6,418 nucleotides of DNA from Ilumatobacteraceae bacterium. Its GTDB lineage: Bacteria; Actinomycetota; Acidimicrobiia; Acidimicrobiales; Ilumatobacteraceae. The DNA lies in the NCBI GenBank assembly GCA_023263465.1, contig JALQWV010000102.1:1-6418 (forward strand). Direction: 5' to 3'. Of the stretch, positions 1-5,401 are shown piece after piece; the first letter of the stretch is position 1; the number at the start of each line of letters is the position of its first letter. The translations under genes and the position numbers were made by a program. Below the pieces are notes generated by a model. It was not told where the DNA came from and searched no databases. It saw only the letters and a list, made by a program, of their open reading frames with translations.

Positions 1-617
1 TTGAAGCTGGTCTCATGATTGAAGGAACGAACGCTGAAGTAATGCCTGGTCAGTGGGAGTTTCAAATTGGTGCAGCAGACGCACTTACCGTAAGTGACCA
101 CATGATGGTTGCTCGATGGTTGCTCGACCGCATTGCAGAAGATCACGACGTGGTCATTTCCTATGCAGCGAAGCCACAAAAAGGTGACTGGAACGGAGCA
201 GGTGCACACACCAACTTCTCAACGAAGGCCATGCGTGGAAGTTACGCAGCGATTGAGGCAGCTTGTGAAGCACTCGGTGCAAAAGTTATGGAACACGTCA
301 ATAACTACGGTGATGACATTCAAAGCCGCCTCACTGGCAAACACGAAACGGCTCCATGGGACAAGTTCAGCTACGGCGTTTCGAACCGTGGTGCTTCGGT
401 TCGCATTCCTTGGCAAGTTGCTCGTGATGGCAAGGGTTATGCAGAAGACCGTCGTCCAAACGCAAACGTTGATCCATATGTGGTGACACGACTGATTATG
501 GAAACGGTATGCGGTGCCGCGAAGGCGCCAAATGCAAGCACCAAGGCTCCGAAGAAGGCCGTGAAAAAGAAGGCCCCAACGAAGACCAAGGTTGCAGCCA
601 AAAAGAAAAAGAAGTAA
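1..617 (+). CDS. glnII: Glutamine synthetase type II (eukaryote-like), C-terminal part, with lysine-rich tail
   Basis: The reading frame is open from the window edge (first full codon at base 3), so the N-terminus lies outside; about 204 residues are visible. The enzyme condenses glutamate, ammonia and ATP to glutamine in the cytoplasm. Type II hallmarks appear in order: NAEVMPGQWEFQ just after the edge (bases 30-65), WNGAGAHTNFST (about 190-222), RLTGKHETA, RGASVRIP, and AEDRRPNANVDPYVV near bases 440-483. These carry the active-site Glu, Gln, His and Arg residues expected of the GSII fold, not of GSI. The ATG at base 15 is internal to the conserved core and is not the start. Oddity: normal GSII proteins stop soon after the VT-x-x-I-x-ET helix. 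Here about 33 extra residues (bases 516-614) contain 14 lysines plus Ala/Pro/Thr and end in five lysines. The family call is secure; the function of the tail is unknown. Confidence 0.93.
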   Translation, partial: EAGLMIEGTNAEVMPGQWEFQIGAADALTVSDHMMVARWLLDRIAEDHDVVISYAAKPQKGDWNGAGAHTNFSTKAMRGSYAAIEAACEALGAKVMEHVNNYGDDIQSRLTGKHETAPWDKFSYGVSNRGASVRIPWQVARDGKGYAEDRRPNANVDPYVVTRLIMETVCGAAKAPNASTKAPKKAVKKKAPTKTKVAAKKKKK

Positions 618-643
618 TTCGCCCGAAAGGCGGAAATAAGCCT

Positions 644-687
644 CAACGGCACCGAGGATCCGGTTCCTCGGTGCCGTTGTTTATTTA
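644..687 (+). terminator. Strong intrinsic terminator-like hairpin after glnII
   Basis: A perfect 15-base inverted repeat (arms 644-658, CAACGGCACCGAGGA, and 665-679) encloses a 6-base loop and is followed at once by the T-rich tract TTTATTTA. It starts 26 bases after the glnII stop and ends 26 bases before the glnA2-like ATG. The shape fits a Rho-independent terminator. Because so little room remains before the next gene, it could also act as a partial terminator or attenuator between the two glutamine synthetase genes. Confidence 0.85.
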
Positions 688-688
688 T

Positions 689-693
689 GGAGG
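689..693 (+). promoter_or_regulatory. Probable Shine-Dalgarno of the glnA2-like gene (long spacing)
   Basis: GGAGG lies 12 bases before the ATG at 706, longer than the usual 5-9. No in-frame ATG exists closer to it, and the start at 706 gives an N-terminus that lines up with GlnA2 proteins. The site follows directly on the terminator's T-rich tract. Confidence 0.55.
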
Positions 694-705
694 CAGACTG
701 TAGAG

Positions 706-2052
706 ATGTCCACCTTGCACGAACACCAGCGTGATTACGTATTACGCACTGTTGAAGAGCGCGGTATTCGACTGGTTCGACTGTGGTTCACCGATGTTCT
801 TGGAAACCTGAAATCTTTTGCTATCAGCCCCGCTGAAATGGAAAATGCCCTCAACGACGGCATGAGCTTTGATGGCTCTTCCATTGATGGCTTTAGTCGG
901 GTGCAGGAGAGTGATGTGCTCGCAATTCCCGACGCCAACACGTTTGAAGTACTTCCATGGGCAGACTCAAAAGGTGCCGAGGCACGAGTGTTCTGCGACA
1001 TTGCAAAACTTGATGGCACTGCATTCGATGGTGACCCACGACAAGTGTTACGTCGCAATTTAAGCGCAGCGCGCGATAAGGGCTACTCGTTCTACATTGC
1101 TCCAGACATTGAATACTTCTATTTTGCTCCACCAGACGGAACGAACAAACCGGTGTTACTCGACCAAGGTGGATTCTTTGACTTAACGAGCACTGACATT
1201 GCTAGTTCGTTGCGAAAAGAAACCATTCGCACACTTGAAACTATGAGTATTCCTGTGGAGTACAGCTTCCACGAAGACGCACCTAGCCAACATGAAATTG
1301 ATCTGCGTCACACCGATGCGCTCACCATGGCCGACAGTGTGATGACATTCCGATTTGTCGTGAAAGAAATCGCTGCATTGCACGACGTGCATGCAACGTT
1401 CATGCCAAAACCGCTTGAAACTATTCAAGGTTCAGGAATGCACCTACACCTTTCACTTTTTGAGGGTGAGAGCAATGCATTCCACAGCCCAGATGACCCA
1501 TACAACTTGTCGCCGACTGCAAAGAAATTTATGGCCGGCTTATTGCACCATGCTGCAGAAATCACTGCAGTCACTAATCAGACCGTTAACTCATATAAGC
1601 GACTAGTTCCTGGCTTTGAAGCACCAGTGCACATTTCGTGGGCCAGAAACAATCGCAGTGGACTCATTCGCGTTCCAATTCCAAAACGTGGAAGCGATTC
1701 AGCAACACGCATTGAATATCGTTCGCCAGATCCCGCATGTAACCCATACCTTGCTTTCTCGGTCATTTTGGCTGCTGGTCTGCGCGGAATCGAACAGGGA
1801 TATGAATTGCCTGCAGAGGCGGATGCAAACCTCTTTGAGATGGACGATGTTGCACTCGAGAAAATGGGTATCCAACAATTGCCGCAGTCGTTGTCCGATG
1901 CATTACGTGTGATGGAGAAATCTTCACTTGTTGCAGATGCGTTAGGTGAACACATCTTTGAATGGTTCCTCCGCAATAAACGTGCAGAGTGGCGTTCATA
2001 CAAGACCCACATCAGCGAATATGAACTTGGCCGCTACCTGAAGTCCATTTAA
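706..2052 (+). CDS. glnA2: Glutamine synthetase type I, GlnA2-like, lacking the adenylylation tyrosine
   Basis: A complete 448-residue cytoplasmic enzyme that makes glutamine from glutamate, NH3 and ATP; GSI proteins normally form dodecamers. The N-terminal beta-grasp domain carries VRLWFTDVLGNLKS (24-37) and the Asp-loop FDGSS (55-59). The catalytic domain shows PDIEYF (133-138), HEDAPSQHEIDL (189-200), FMPKP (232-236), GSGMHLHLS (242-250), NSYKRLVPGFEAP (295-307, flap Glu at 305), NRSGLIRVP (316-324) and IEYRSPDPACNPY (336-348). From memory it is closest to GlnA2 of Mycobacterium, including the C-terminal FLRNKRAEW (421-429). The loop that in GSI-beta enzymes carries the adenylylated Tyr reads NLFEMD (375-380), with Phe at 377, so control by GlnE is not expected. 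The start is supported by alignment and by GGAGG upstream. It probably forms one transcript with the regulator gene 8 bases downstream. It could work on another amine donor acceptor (GlnA3/GlnA4-like), but the motifs favour true synthetase activity. Confidence 0.93.
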   Translation: MSTLHEHQRDYVLRTVEERGIRLVRLWFTDVLGNLKSFAISPAEMENALNDGMSFDGSSIDGFSRVQESDVLAIPDANTFEVLPWADSKGAEARVFCDIAKLDGTAFDGDPRQVLRRNLSAARDKGYSFYIAPDIEYFYFAPPDGTNKPVLLDQGGFFDLTSTDIASSLRKETIRTLETMSIPVEYSFHEDAPSQHEIDLRHTDALTMADSVMTFRFVVKEIAALHDVHATFMPKPLETIQGSGMHLHLSLFEGESNAFHSPDDPYNLSPTAKKFMAGLLHHAAEITAVTNQTVNSYKRLVPGFEAPVHISWARNNRSGLIRVPIPKRGSDSATRIEYRSPDPACNPYLAFSVILAAGLRGIEQGYELPAEADANLFEMDDVALEKMGIQQLPQSLSDALRVMEKSSLVADALGEHIFEWFLRNKRAEWRSYKTHISEYELGRYLKSI

Positions 2053-2060
2053 TTGCCGTC

Positions 2061-2768
2061 ATGACCAGCGACCGACTCTCCCAAATGCTCGCAGTGTTTC
2101 CATCGCCTGCCCCTATTGATCTTGCGCGCACGCTTGATTTGGCCGGATTTCGTTGGAAAGCCGTCGCATCCGCAGACGATGCAGCAAAGAGCGAACCCGC
2201 CGAAGGCTGGTCGGGAGCCATCATCATGTGCGACGAAGATCCAGAAGGTGGCTGGTCGCTCTGTCGTGCACTGCGTAAACGTGACGTTCCTGTTGAGCGA
2301 GTTTTAGTGCTCGTCAATGGTGGTCAATTGCAAGATTTAGATTTGCGCGACGATCTGTATGACGACTTCTGCCTCGCGCCGTTTCACCCTCGCGAACTTG
2401 AAGCGCGGCTTCGACATTTGTTCTGGTTTGAAATCAAGGGTAATCGCGAATCACTTATCGAATACAGCGGACTTGTTTTAAATGTTGAGACCTACCAAGC
2501 ATCTTTTGGTGGTCATGCACTCGACCTCACATTCATGGAATATGAGCTACTCAAGTTTTTGGCGCAGAACCCTGGCAAGGTGTTCTCTCGTGAAACCTTG
2601 TTGTCACGTGTTTGGGGCTACGAATACTTTGGTGGCGCACGCACCGTTGACGTGCACATTCGTCGTTTGCGCGCAAAGCTTGGCGAAGAACACGCCAACC
2701 TCATTCAAACCGTGCGCAGTGTTGGATACCGCTTTGGTCAATCGAAGTGGTCAGCAGGCAACAACTAA
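2061..2768 (+). CDS. glnR: GlnR-like orphan response regulator, OmpR/PhoB-type winged helix
   Basis: A 235-residue DNA-binding protein. Residues 1-120 have a receiver-like fold. D58 sits where the phosphorylated Asp normally lies (IIMCDEDPEGG). The acidic pair after strand 1 is missing (MLAVFPSPAP), and the conserved Lys before the final helix is Ala (LAPFHPRELEARL, 105-117), so phosphorylation is unlikely. Residues 135-226 form a winged-helix effector domain with LDLTFMEYELLKFLAQNPG (154-172), VWGYEYFGGARTVDVHIRRL (184-203) and TVRSVGYRF (217-225). The linker and effector domain closely match recalled GlnR sequences of Streptomyces, the global regulator of nitrogen genes including glnA and glnII. 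The gene starts 8 bases after the glnA2-like stop with no clear Shine-Dalgarno, so it is probably translationally coupled. No histidine kinase is adjacent. The context strongly supports nitrogen control, though some other OmpR-family role cannot be excluded. Confidence 0.85.
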   Translation: MTSDRLSQMLAVFPSPAPIDLARTLDLAGFRWKAVASADDAAKSEPAEGWSGAIIMCDEDPEGGWSLCRALRKRDVPVERVLVLVNGGQLQDLDLRDDLYDDFCLAPFHPRELEARLRHLFWFEIKGNRESLIEYSGLVLNVETYQASFGGHALDLTFMEYELLKFLAQNPGKVFSRETLLSRVWGYEYFGGARTVDVHIRRLRAKLGEEHANLIQTVRSVGYRFGQSKWSAGNN

Positions 2769-3346
2769 GCCAACGCTGTCACGAGCGTCGCAACACCAAT
2801 AATCAAAAACAACAGCGCTGCAGCTCGCTGAATCACACGAAGTGGAACTTTTGTTGTCAACCACGAGCCGGTAAGCACGGCTAAACCAGACACAGACGAA
2901 AGCGCAAGCACCGCTCCACACGCAACTGTAATTGGATCATCAAATCTTGCGGCAAAACCAGCCGTGGCAAGTTGTGTGAGATCACCAAACTCGGCAACCA
3001 AAATGACCGAAGCAGCAGTCCATGCAACACGTGAGTTCGACATCGTGGTTGACCACTTATCGGTTGACTCTTCGTCATCATCCTTTCCGGCACGCCACGT
3101 CATCACGCCACCAATAACGAACAGCAAACCGACAAGTAATTGAATTGGACGCTCGGGCAGACGCGATAGCGCGGAGCCAAAAATCACTGCAATAACAACA
3201 TGAAACGAATAGCCGGCAGTAACCCCAATCCACACGGGAAATCGGCGACGAAAATGGGTGGACAGCAATAACGTTGCAAACATCGTTTTGTCAGGTAGTT
3301 CAGCCAGAAATACCGAAACGAAAGTGACAACTGCGTGCTGGAACAT
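2765..3346 (-). CDS. UPF0016/GDT1 (TMEM165)-family cation exporter
   Basis: A 193-residue integral membrane protein with about six predicted transmembrane segments, in two repeats of three (roughly 5-28, 38-58, 67-84, then 108-130, 139-163, 172-192). Between them is an acidic cytosolic loop rich in Asp/Glu (88-97). Each repeat carries the family signature: ELPDKT at 16-21 and EFGDLTQ at 119-125, whose acidic residues line the cation path. Characterised members export Mn2+ or exchange Ca2+/H+. Here Mn2+ efflux is the likeliest role, but the substrate is inferred. Pro replaces the usual Gly in the first motif, a variant I associate with actinobacterial members. The gene starts 7 bases after the deaminase stop with no visible Shine-Dalgarno, so it is probably the last gene of the minus-strand operon. 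Its stop overlaps the end of the converging glnR-like gene by 4 bases, leaving no space for a terminator. Confidence 0.87.
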   Translation of the reverse strand: MFQHAVVTFVSVFLAELPDKTMFATLLLSTHFRRRFPVWIGVTAGYSFHVVIAVIFGSALSRLPERPIQLLVGLLFVIGGVMTWRAGKDDDEESTDKWSTTMSNSRVAWTAASVILVAEFGDLTQLATAGFAARFDDPITVACGAVLALSSVSGLAVLTGSWLTTKVPLRVIQRAAALLFLIIGVATLVTALA

Positions 3347-3353
3347 ATCGTGC

Positions 3354-4745
3354 TTAACCGAGATGCGATTGCATCTGGTGTGCGAGCACGCGATGTTGTC
3401 TCAACATGTCATCAACTTTGTTGCTCACCAAATGCCCATTCTCAACTACTGACTTGCCATTCACGATGGTGTGCATTGCGCCAATTGGGCCACAGCGCAA
3501 CCAGGCCTCAATCGGGTCGGCAATTGCGCCAGCAAATACTGGCCCCGTTAACGACCACACGGCAATATCGCCCACAGCGCCAACTGAAATTTCGCCAATT
3601 TCACCGATACGACCAAGACATCCAGCACCCCCGCGAGTAGCAATTTCCAGTGCCATCCGCGCAGTTCCCGCAGCGGCTCCGCTGTGCAGCTTTGCGAGCA
3701 ACATTGCCTGACGCGCTTCGAGCCACAGTGATGCGGAGTCTGCAGATGATGAACCATCCACGCCTAAGCCAACATGTACGCCTGCTTCACGAAGTTGCAC
3801 TACCGGTGAAATGCCCGATGACAATATGAGATTGCTACTCGGGCAATGTGCTGCACCTATACCTGCAGCACCAAGTTGGTGAATCTCGTCGTGATTTGGC
3901 ATTACGCAGTGTGCCACCCAAGTGCGATTGCTGAGCCAGCCTACTTCTTCTAAATATTGCGTTGGTCGACAGCCAAATGTGGCAATGGAAAAATCATCGT
4001 CTTCGGAGTTCTCGGCAAAGTGAGTGTGCAGACGCACATCCAACTTCTCGGCAAGTTCGGCGGATTCAATCATCAACTTTTTCGTGACACTAAATGGTGA
4101 GCATGGAGCGAGCGCAATGCGCACCATTGCACCGTGATTGCGATCGTGATGCAATTCCACCATGCGCTGTGACTCCGCCAAAATCACATCGTGATCTTGC
4201 ACCACATTGTCGGGAGGCAAGCCACCATCTTTTTCTGACAGCGACATTGATCCGCGCGTTGGGTGAAACCGCACTCCAATATCTTGTGCTGCGGAAATTT
4301 CAGCACTCAACAAATCTCCTGCACCTGCAGGATGCACATAGAGATGATCTGTCGAAGTTGTACATCCCGACAATGCGAGTTCGGCAAGTCCAACCCACGC
4401 CGAAACATGTGCAGATTCTTCGTTCAGGGTGCTCCACAGTGGATACAGAGTTTTCAACCAACCAAACAACGCTGCATTAGTCATTGGGGGAAATGCGCGC
4501 GTGAGGTTTTGATACAGGTGATGGTGTGTGTTCACCAGACCTGGTGTCACTAAACAATCTGTTGCATCAATGGTGCGAGTTGCAGCCGGCTCACTGCCAG
4601 CGGTTCCAACTCCAGAAATACGTCCATTGGTGATGGCTACCCACCCACCAGAAATTTCCCTGCGTTGGTTGTCAACTGTTGCGACTAACGCCGCATTTCG
4701 AATAAGAAGATCAGATGTTGACGTCAATGAGCTCACTACCCTCAT
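3354..4745 (-). CDS. 8-oxoguanine deaminase-like amidohydrolase
   Basis: A cytosolic metal-dependent hydrolase of the amidohydrolase superfamily, 463 residues from the ATG at 4745. The likely reaction is 8-oxoguanine + H2O to urate + NH3. Metal-binding motifs appear in order: NTHHHLYQ (72-79, HxH at 74/76), LHTHFAEN (239-246, His 240 and 242, Glu 245), WVAHC (276-280, His 279) and GLGVDGSSS (326-334, Asp 330). The diagnostic stretches FGWLKTLYPLW (94-104), TRGSMSL (163-169), DGGLPP (173-178) and IALAPCSPFSVT (210-221) match the Pseudomonas 8-oxoguanine deaminase group closely, from memory. That group is often misnamed hydroxydechloroatrazine ethylaminohydrolase, which is the main alternative. 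The frame is open up to ATGs at 4760 and 4814, but those add residues not found in relatives and run deeper into the upstream small gene. A TTG at 4727 is also possible. It lies in an operon with a RidA-family protein, which suggests purine-nitrogen salvage or clean-up of oxidised bases. Confidence 0.87.
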   Translation of the reverse strand: MRVVSSLTSTSDLLIRNAALVATVDNQRREISGGWVAITNGRISGVGTAGSEPAATRTIDATDCLVTPGLVNTHHHLYQNLTRAFPPMTNAALFGWLKTLYPLWSTLNEESAHVSAWVGLAELALSGCTTSTDHLYVHPAGAGDLLSAEISAAQDIGVRFHPTRGSMSLSEKDGGLPPDNVVQDHDVILAESQRMVELHHDRNHGAMVRIALAPCSPFSVTKKLMIESAELAEKLDVRLHTHFAENSEDDDFSIATFGCRPTQYLEEVGWLSNRTWVAHCVMPNHDEIHQLGAAGIGAAHCPSSNLILSSGISPVVQLREAGVHVGLGVDGSSSADSASLWLEARQAMLLAKLHSGAAAGTARMALEIATRGGAGCLGRIGEIGEISVGAVGDIAVWSLTGPVFAGAIADPIEAWLRCGPIGAMHTIVNGKSVVENGHLVSNKVDDMLRQHRVLAHQMQSHLG

Positions 4746-4866
4746 GGCGCTTATCGGCATCCTTTTGCAGGAAGAAACCAATGAGTGCAGCAAGTCCAGC
4801 TGTGGACAGGCCAACCACTACGGGGAAACCAACGAGTGCAAGAACGAGAAGTACGGCTCCAGGCAT
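4711..4866 (-). CDS. Small hydrophobic membrane protein (51 aa), unknown function
   Basis: A short gene starts 5 bases after the RidA-family stop and overlaps the deaminase start by 35 bases in another frame. The 51-residue product begins MPGAVLLVLALVGFPVVVG. Residues 4-33 are almost wholly hydrophobic with Gly and Pro breaks, enough for one long transmembrane helix or a tight hairpin of two. The last 18 residues are charged and polar (QKDADKRHEGSELIDVN), with an HEGSE element that I think recurs in small actinobacterial membrane proteins; I cannot verify this. No Shine-Dalgarno is visible, so reinitiation after the RidA-family gene is likely. The hydrophobic-then-charged layout, the exact fit into the operon gap, and the fact that it fills a region with no other convincing gene argue that it is real. 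No function can be assigned. Confidence 0.68.
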   Translation of the reverse strand: MPGAVLLVLALVGFPVVVGLSTAGLAALIGFFLQKDADKRHEGSELIDVNI

Positions 4867-4871
4867 GACAT

Positions 4872-5345
4872 TTACCGTAGTGGCTTGAAAGCCCAGGCTT
4901 CGATCTCCACCGCGCCACCAAATGGGAGCGAGGCAACGCCAATAGTGCTTCGCGCTGGGCGGCTGCCGTCAAACCCAGCAACGTATGCCGTATTAAAGGT
5001 GCTGAACGTGTCCATGTCGGTAAGGAAGCACAACGTTTTCTTGACGTCGTGAATATTGCAACCTACAGATGCCAACTGCGCCTTCAGGTTGACCACGGCT
5101 TGTGCAGTTTGCTTGGCAACTCCACCCGAAACGATTTTCCCTTCAACAACACCGAGCTGACCCGAAACAATGACCCAGTCTCCTGCACGAACTACAGGGG
5201 TGTATGGCCCAAGAGGTGCGGTTGATTTTGCTGGCGCTGAAGACTTCTTCGCCGCTTTCTGCGGTGACTTTTTCACAGCCTTCTTTGCAGTCTTCTTTGC
5301 AGTCTTCTTTACTGTCTTTTTTGCGGTCTTTTTTGCAGTAGCCAT
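4872..5345 (-). CDS. RidA/YjgF/UK114-family protein with lysine-rich N-terminal tail
   Basis: A 157-residue protein. Residues 44-157 form a chorismate-mutase-like RidA domain. It has GPYTP (46-50), VIVSGQLG (58-65), TAQAVVNLKAQL (80-91), VKKTLCFLTDM (101-111), RPARSTIGV with the substrate-binding Arg at 132, LPFGGAVEIEAWA (140-152). RidA proteins hydrolyse reactive enamines/imines such as 2-aminoacrylate to keto acids and ammonia and act as trimers; keeping the Arg and the Glu region suggests it is active. Residues 1-43 are an unusual extension with 16 lysines in repeated TAKK/TVKK units and then a Ser/Ala/Pro linker, resembling histone H1-like or HU tails. The extension is probably disordered and may bind nucleic acid or other polyanions. 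It is the first gene of the minus-strand operon. The ATG is preceded by a -10-like box at the leaderless distance, which supports this start and so the tail being translated. An internal start would need a non-ATG codon. Confidence 0.88.
   Translation of the reverse strand: MATAKKTAKKTVKKTAKKTAKKAVKKSPQKAAKKSSAPAKSTAPLGPYTPVVRAGDWVIVSGQLGVVEGKIVSGGVAKQTAQAVVNLKAQLASVGCNIHDVKKTLCFLTDMDTFSTFNTAYVAGFDGSRPARSTIGVASLPFGGAVEIEAWAFKPLR
5269..5340. repeat. Six imperfect 12-bp tandem units within the RidA-family gene
   Basis: On the plus strand the units run in 12-base steps. Those at 5281 and 5293 are identical (TTCTTTGCAGTC); the units at 5305, 5317 and 5329 differ at a few bases, and a degenerate one lies at 5269. 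Each unit is exactly four codons of the minus-strand gene and encodes T/A-A/V-K-K. This in-frame array is the source of the lysine-rich tail. Confidence 0.85.
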
Positions 5346-5351
5346 GCTCCC

Positions 5352-5357
5352 AGCGTA
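5352..5357 (-). promoter_or_regulatory. -10 box of the RidA operon, leaderless type
   Basis: Read on the minus strand, TACGCT matches the actinobacterial TANNNT -10 pattern and ends six bases before the ATG at 5345. Transcription would then begin at or next to the start codon. GGGAG between box and ATG is too close to serve as a normal Shine-Dalgarno. No good -35 hexamer is visible. This is predicted from spacing only. Confidence 0.5.
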
Positions 5358-5389
5358 TAGGGCGATGGCTTCTGGACGAAAATGACTCC

Positions 5390-5395
5390 TACGAT
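5390..5395 (+). promoter_or_regulatory. -10 box of the lipoprotein gene, leaderless type
   Basis: TACGAT fits TANNNT and ends six bases before the ATG at 5402. The purine run GAAGG ends only one base before that ATG, so it cannot be a working Shine-Dalgarno, which also points to a leaderless transcript. No convincing -35 is seen. It faces away from the RidA-operon box across 32 bases. Confidence 0.5.
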
Positions 5396-5401
5396 GAAGG
5401 C

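Noticed and set aside
109..486. Second plus-strand frame of 125 codons within glnII
   Set aside because: It overlaps the conserved GSII frame, which explains the sequence fully.
620..632. Small hairpin CGCC-loop-GGCG just after the glnII stop
   Set aside because: Only a 4-bp stem without a T-tract; too weak to call next to the strong 15-bp hairpin.
437..652. Minus-strand Phe-rich frame opposite the glnII tail
   Set aside because: Same artefact: antisense of lysine codons.
618..705. GlnR operator before the glnA2-like gene
   Set aside because: No pair of GTNAC/GAAAC-like half-sites at the right spacing could be seen in this short gap; a site may lie upstream of glnII outside the window.
1578..2012. 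Minus-strand open frame of 144 codons opposite the glnA2-like gene
   Set aside because: It lies wholly antisense to a highly conserved enzyme and its translation has no recognisable motif or domain; it is a frame shadow.
4528..5052. Plus-strand open frame of 174 codons across the RidA-family/deaminase junction
   Set aside because: It is antisense to three minus-strand genes supported by family motifs or operon fit, and its translation is low in sense (no fold-like pattern or known motif).
5170..5385. Plus-strand open frame rich in Phe/Ala/Val that looks like a membrane protein
   Set aside because: It is the complement of the lysine-rich repeats (AAG/AAA read backwards gives CTT/TTT), so its hydrophobicity is an artefact.
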